DNA of 64,000 nucleotides from Flavobacterium sp. 1355 (GTDB lineage Bacteria; Bacteroidota; Bacteroidia; Flavobacteriales; Flavobacteriaceae): the NCBI RefSeq assembly GCF_017833415.1, contig NZ_JAFICC010000008.1, forward strand, positions 186,001-250,000, read 5' to 3'. Positions 60,446-64,000 of the stretch are shown piece by piece (the stretch's first letter is position 1; each line of letters begins with the position of its first letter). The translations under genes were made by a program, and so were the position numbers. The notes beneath the pieces were generated by a model. It saw nothing but the letters and a program-made list of their open reading frames with translations. It made no database searches and had not been told where the DNA came from.

Positions 60446-62596
60446 ATGATAGAATTTTTCAAGCATTTATTACAAGAATTCGAATTGCCATTAAATAATC
60501 CGGTATTAATCTTTTCGCTTATACTTTTCATTATTTTACTGTCTCCGATTTTATTAAAGAAAATAAACATACCGGGTATTATAGGATTAATAATTTCGGG
60601 TGTTGTCATTGGGCCACACGGTCTTAACATTCTGGCAAAAAATTCGGCAGTAGATTTATTTTCGACCATCGGGCTTCTGTATATTATGTTTATTGCAGGC
60701 CTTGAACTTGATATGAATGAATTTAAAGCCAACAGAAACAAAAGTTTACTGTTCGGATTATTCACTTTTATATTTCCGCTTACAATTGGTTTTCCCGTTT
60801 GCTTTTATTTGCTTAATTACGATTTTAATGCCAGTTTCTTAACGGCCAGTATGTTTGCAACGCATACATTGGTTGCGTACCCAATTGTGAGTAAATTAGG
60901 AATTGCCAAAAATCAGGCGGTTGCCATAACTGTCGGAGGAACAATTTTGACAGATACTGCTGTTTTGATTATTCTGGCAATAATCATGGGAAGTAATCAG
61001 GGAAACCTGAATCAGGCTTTCTGGATAAAATTAACCGTTTCGCTGGCTATTTTTTCTGCGATTATGTTTTTGGTAATTCCAAGAATTGCAAAATGGTTTT
61101 TCAAGAAACTGGAGAGTGAAAAACATGCACATTATATTTTTGTGCTTTCTGTTGTTTTTTTCGCAGCGTTTTTGGCCGAAGTAGCAGGAGTAGAGCCAAT
61201 CATCGGAGCTTTCGTTGCCGGTCTGGCATTAAATCCTTTGATCCCGCATTCTTCTGCATTAATGAACAGGATTGAGTTTATTGGGAATTCATTGTTTATC
61301 CCGTTCTTTCTGATTTCTGTGGGAATGCTGGTGGATGTAAGCGTGATCCTGAGTGGCCCAACGGCATTGATTGTGGCAGGAACACTGAGTGTTGTAGCTA
61401 TTTTTGGAAAATGGATTGCGGCGTTTTTTACCCAGATTGTTTTTAAATATACAAAAACCGAAAGACAGCTTATTTTTGGTTTGAGCAGTGCACACGCGGC
61501 TGCAACTCTTGCTGTAATTTTAGTAGGGTTTAAAGCAAAGATATTAGACGAAAATATCTTAAACGGAACTATTATCCTTATTTTGATAACGTGTATTGTG
61601 GCTTCTTTTGCTACAGAAAAAGCAGCTAAGAAAATTGCAATCTGCGAAGAAGAAATCTCTCATGAAGATGCCAATAAAGAAAAGATTTTAGAAGAACATA
61701 TTTTAATACCCCTGGCAAAAACATCGGCAACTTCGACTTTGCTGGATTTTGCACTTTTGATAAAAGATAAAAAATCGGGCAATCCGATTACGTTGTTAAC
61801 GATTGTGCCGAATAATGATCAGGCTGAAATTAATATTCTGAAATACAAAAAAGCAGTTGATAAATTTGTAATTCAGGGTTCAGCATCAGAAGTTAAGATT
61901 AATACAATAGCCAGAATTGATCATAATCCGGCTAGTGGAATCGCAAGAACTTCAAAAGAAATCATGTCTGATATTGTGATTGTAGGCTGGCCGAGAAAAA
62001 CGGGTTTTCTCGATAAAATATTTGGAGAAAACGTAGATTCTATCATTAATAACGTAGACAAAAGTTTATTTATCTGTCGATTCGGAAGGCCTTTTATTGA
62101 AGAAAAAAGACTAGTGTTTATTTGCCCGCCATTTTCAGAAAGAGGAGTTGGATTTCAGTTACTGCTTCAGAAAATATGTCGTTTGTCGCAGGAATTAAGC
62201 ATTCCGATTGTAATTTATGCCGAATATAAAAGCCACCAAACAATCACACAGATTGCAGCAAATTTAAAGCTCAGCGCCAAATTAGGTTTTAAAAGCATTT
62301 TGAACTGGGAAGATTTTGATTCGATTTCTGATGAAATTAAATCAACCGATTTAATTGCTTTTAACTTATCCAGAAAAGGCTCTGTTTCCTATCAGTCCAT
62401 TTTTGATAAACTGCCACAGAAATTCGAAAAATCATTCCCGGAAAACAACCTGATCCTGGTTTATCCGCAGGATGATAATAAAGTCACTTCTATGGATGCT
62501 TACGAAGATTTTAGTGCAACACCGCTTACTAAAAGTATCGAAGCAATTGAACAGATTGGTAGAGGTTTGGGAAGTATTTTGAAAAAAGGTCAATAA
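60446..62596 (+). CDS. Cation:proton antiporter with C-terminal USP-like domain
   Basis: 716 residues: 12-13 membrane segments from about 15 to 400 of the CPA2 Na/H exchanger type (SPILLKKINIPGIIGLIISGVVIGPHGLNIL, SMFATHTLVAYPIVSKLGIAKNQAVAITVGGTILTDTAVLIILA, VAGVEPIIGAFVAGLALNPLIP), then a cytoplasmic region (about 420-716) with two USP-like halves (HILIPLAKTSATSTLLDFALLIKD...). Known relatives exchange Na+ or K+ for H+. Likely regulated by the soluble domain. A 52-base gap follows before the DUF2625 gene. Confidence 0.92.
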   Translation: MIEFFKHLLQEFELPLNNPVLIFSLILFIILLSPILLKKINIPGIIGLIISGVVIGPHGLNILAKNSAVDLFSTIGLLYIMFIAGLELDMNEFKANRNKSLLFGLFTFIFPLTIGFPVCFYLLNYDFNASFLTASMFATHTLVAYPIVSKLGIAKNQAVAITVGGTILTDTAVLIILAIIMGSNQGNLNQAFWIKLTVSLAIFSAIMFLVIPRIAKWFFKKLESEKHAHYIFVLSVVFFAAFLAEVAGVEPIIGAFVAGLALNPLIPHSSALMNRIEFIGNSLFIPFFLISVGMLVDVSVILSGPTALIVAGTLSVVAIFGKWIAAFFTQIVFKYTKTERQLIFGLSSAHAAATLAVILVGFKAKILDENILNGTIILILITCIVASFATEKAAKKIAICEEEISHEDANKEKILEEHILIPLAKTSATSTLLDFALLIKDKKSGNPITLLTIVPNNDQAEINILKYKKAVDKFVIQGSASEVKINTIARIDHNPASGIARTSKEIMSDIVIVGWPRKTGFLDKIFGENVDSIINNVDKSLFICRFGRPFIEEKRLVFICPPFSERGVGFQLLLQKICRLSQELSIPIVIYAEYKSHQTITQIAANLKLSAKLGFKSILNWEDFDSISDEIKSTDLIAFNLSRKGSVSYQSIFDKLPQKFEKSFPENNLILVYPQDDNKVTSMDAYEDFSATPLTKSIEAIEQIGRGLGSILKKGQ

Positions 62597-62620
62597 AATA
62601 AAGCAACAGTAATCTAACTC

Positions 62621-63364
62621 ATGAAGCAAAAGAACTTTATAATTTTCGTACTATTTATAACTTTCACTGTAACAGCACAAAATAAAATGAAAAAAGCCGA
62701 TGAGCTTATAAATAAATCAGACCCGGCCTGGACGCTTGTACAGGACTGGATAAAATCGGCTAAGAATAAAGTAGAAATTTTGCCCGCAGATCCTGTGGCA
62801 GCAAAAGACGCATTGTACAAAACGCAGGTTACTACCAGTTCACCAATGGGAGCTGTTGTTTTTATGACAGGCGGACTTTTGATAGATGATGGCTGGATAA
62901 GAATTTTAGGTTCAGGAAATGCAAAATTTAACCGCACGCTTCCGGACTGGAATAAAGGCAAGTCATTTAAAGAGTTTGGCGAAACTCCTTCATTTATGAT
63001 AATTGCAGATGATGCCATTGGAGGATTTTATATTTTAAATGGCGGTGGTTTAGGAAAAGACTTAGGCAAAATTTATTATTTCTCACCAGATAATTTAGAA
63101 TATGAGCCACTTGATGTTACCTATTCGGAGTTTTTGCAATTTTGTTTCTATAATGACCTGAATAAATTTTATGACGGAAACAGGTGGAAAGAATGGAGAG
63201 AAGATGTTGCGAAGATAAAAGGGGATGAAGTTTTTAATTTTTATCCGTTTCTTTGGACAGCAGAAGGAAGTGATATCAATAAAAGTTCAAGAAAAGTAAT
63301 CACGATTGATGAGCAATATGCTTTGAACATGGATTTGAGAAAACAACTTGGGTTTGATAATTAG
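62621..63364 (+). CDS. Exported DUF2625 protein
   Basis: 247 residues: signal peptide (1-19, ending VTAQ), then a DUF2625 domain (about 30-240; DPAWTLVQDWIKSAKNKVEIL, GAVVFMTGGLLIDDGWIRILGSGNAKFNRTLPDWN, FMIIADDAIGGFYILNGGG, DGNRWKEWREDVAKIKG). Known: the family is of unknown function and usually cytoplasmic; here it has a leader, so it is probably periplasmic. 24 bp after the antiporter gene, so it may be in the same transcript. Confidence 0.85.
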   Translation: MKQKNFIIFVLFITFTVTAQNKMKKADELINKSDPAWTLVQDWIKSAKNKVEILPADPVAAKDALYKTQVTTSSPMGAVVFMTGGLLIDDGWIRILGSGNAKFNRTLPDWNKGKSFKEFGETPSFMIIADDAIGGFYILNGGGLGKDLGKIYYFSPDNLEYEPLDVTYSEFLQFCFYNDLNKFYDGNRWKEWREDVAKIKGDEVFNFYPFLWTAEGSDINKSSRKVITIDEQYALNMDLRKQLGFDN

Positions 63365-63395
63365 AATTGTGAAATACTATTTTAAATAACTGAAA

Positions 63396-63761
63396 ATGGA
63401 TCATAATATCAAATCAATCCGGCCATTTATTGGTGCAAAAAATTTCAAATTATCGAGAAGTTTTTATTCTGATTTAGGATTTGAAGAAACGGTTTTGGCA
63501 CCCAATTTTTCTGTTTTCAAAACCAATGAAATTGCATTTTATCTTCAGGATTATTATGCAAAAGAATGGATAGAAAATACCATGATTTTTTTGGAAGTTG
63601 ATGATGTTGACCGCTATTATGCAGAACTGCTGGCTTTAAATCTTTCCGAAAAATATTCGGGAGTAAAATTGACACCAATCCGTAATTTAGAGTGGGGCAG
63701 GGAATGTTTTTTGCACGACCCCTCGGGTGTTTTATGGCATTTTGGTGCGTTTAAAAAATAG
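63396..63761 (+). CDS. VOC-superfamily (glyoxalase-like) protein
   Basis: 121 residues, one vicinal-oxygen-chelate domain: RPFIGAKNFKLSRSFYSDLGFEETV, FYLQDYYAKEWIEN, FLEVDDVDRYYAELLAL, and the terminal WGRECFLHDPSGVLWHFGAF. Metal-ligand positions (H-x-E pattern) are incomplete, as in many resistance-like or unknown VOC proteins. 31 bp after DUF2625; function not assignable. Confidence 0.85.
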   Translation: MDHNIKSIRPFIGAKNFKLSRSFYSDLGFEETVLAPNFSVFKTNEIAFYLQDYYAKEWIENTMIFLEVDDVDRYYAELLALNLSEKYSGVKLTPIRNLEWGRECFLHDPSGVLWHFGAFKK

Positions 63762-63766
63762 CTCAA

Positions 63767-64000
63767 TTATCTCAGGCCAAATTCTCCCAGAATTTTGGTA
63801 TTGCTTTTTCGCTGATACCAGTCATTGTAAACCAACTCGAGCTTTTTTACGGTCAATTCGCCAAAATCATAATCACGAAATTTTTGTATTACCTCTATCA
63901 GTTTCTCGGGATTTTCCGGCTTTTCCTGAAAACGCATAACCGTCGAGTGCGCAGTAGAAATGGTGTAGCGACTGTCTATACTTTGTTGTAATGTTGAGTT
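63767..64000 (-). CDS. C-terminal part of a 2H phosphoesterase / 2'-5' RNA ligase-like protein (partial)
   Basis: The frame is open to the window edge; 77 codons plus TAA are visible on the minus strand. Seen: AHSTVMRFQEKP, carrying the His-x-Thr motif of LigT-like 2H phosphoesterases, then ELTVKKLELVYNDWYQRKS and a terminal ILGEFGLR. Two His-x-Thr motifs are expected; the first would lie beyond the window. Known: such enzymes open or join 2',5' or 2',3'-cyclic phosphate RNA ends. Assignment from one motif and the general layout. Confidence 0.55.
   Translation of the reverse strand, partial: NSTLQQSIDSRYTISTAHSTVMRFQEKPENPEKLIEVIQKFRDYDFGELTVKKLELVYNDWYQRKSNTKILGEFGLR

Overview
The window comes from a member of the Bacteroidota, most likely a Flavobacterium or close relative. 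Direct signs: low G+C; A-rich stretches instead of Shine-Dalgarno sites before start codons; promoters of the TTTG-N18-20-TAnnTTTG type (8246-8275, 24017-24047, 41059-41090, 48193-48223); a type IX secretion sorting tail on a secreted nuclease; and gene types typical of the group (MnmD, BshB1, LETM1-related protein, fadNAE beta-oxidation genes, large PurL).

Layout. 1-8148: end of a beta-propeller gene, an ECF sigma/anti-sigma operon, an SRPBCC membrane protein, MazG-like pyrophosphohydrolase, ilvE, mnmD, and the divergent oxyR-dps pair. 8281-14889: small exported protein, SulP anion transporter followed by beta-carbonic anhydrase, LETM1-related protein, SodC, DUF4251 protein, GH18 chitinase. 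15116-21926 (minus strand): marR-fadN-fadA-fadE fatty-acid degradation operon, interrupted between fadN and fadA by a REP-associated Y1 transposase with its own hairpin repeats. 22149-29606: the most unusual region, an apparent RNA-repair cluster with a WYL regulator, an HD-domain protein, a non-coding array of tRNA-like and hairpin elements, a 746-residue zinc-ribbon/helical/TerD-like protein, RtcB RNA ligase and TatD. 29874-33911: a large, very AT-rich STAND-type NTPase resembling SAMD9-family proteins, likely acquired. 34072-48176: XRE regulator, acyl-CoA synthetase, purL, secreted endonuclease I, beta-helix lipoprotein, a six-copy 95-bp tandem repeat, menaquinone genes and bshB1. 48242-64000: tRNA-His, zinc metallopeptidase, hybrid histidine kinase, aldehyde dehydrogenase, pseudouridine synthase, panB, sdaA, cation/proton antiporter, DUF2625 and VOC proteins, and the end of a 2H phosphoesterase gene.

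The main discovery candidate is 24006-28450. A 20-nt motif (GGTYAA-N8-TACTTC) occurs five times between 24126 and 24501. In three copies the variable N8 has a perfect complement 28-49 nt downstream, so the arms differ in sequence but keep pairing, which points to a conserved RNA fold. One copy lies inside a tRNA-like element and another encloses a perfect T-arm. The array precedes rtcB, and a shared palindrome (TGCGCAAAATAAYTGCGCA-like) lies before both the array and rtcB. This layout recalls the known proteobacterial Rsr/Y-RNA/RtcBA RNA-repair operons but lacks a recognisable Ro60 (TROVE) protein.

The intergenic DNA is also rich in long palindromic repeats (two related families), one fragment of which has inserted in frame into purL. 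All functional calls are from sequence reading alone; no database search was run.
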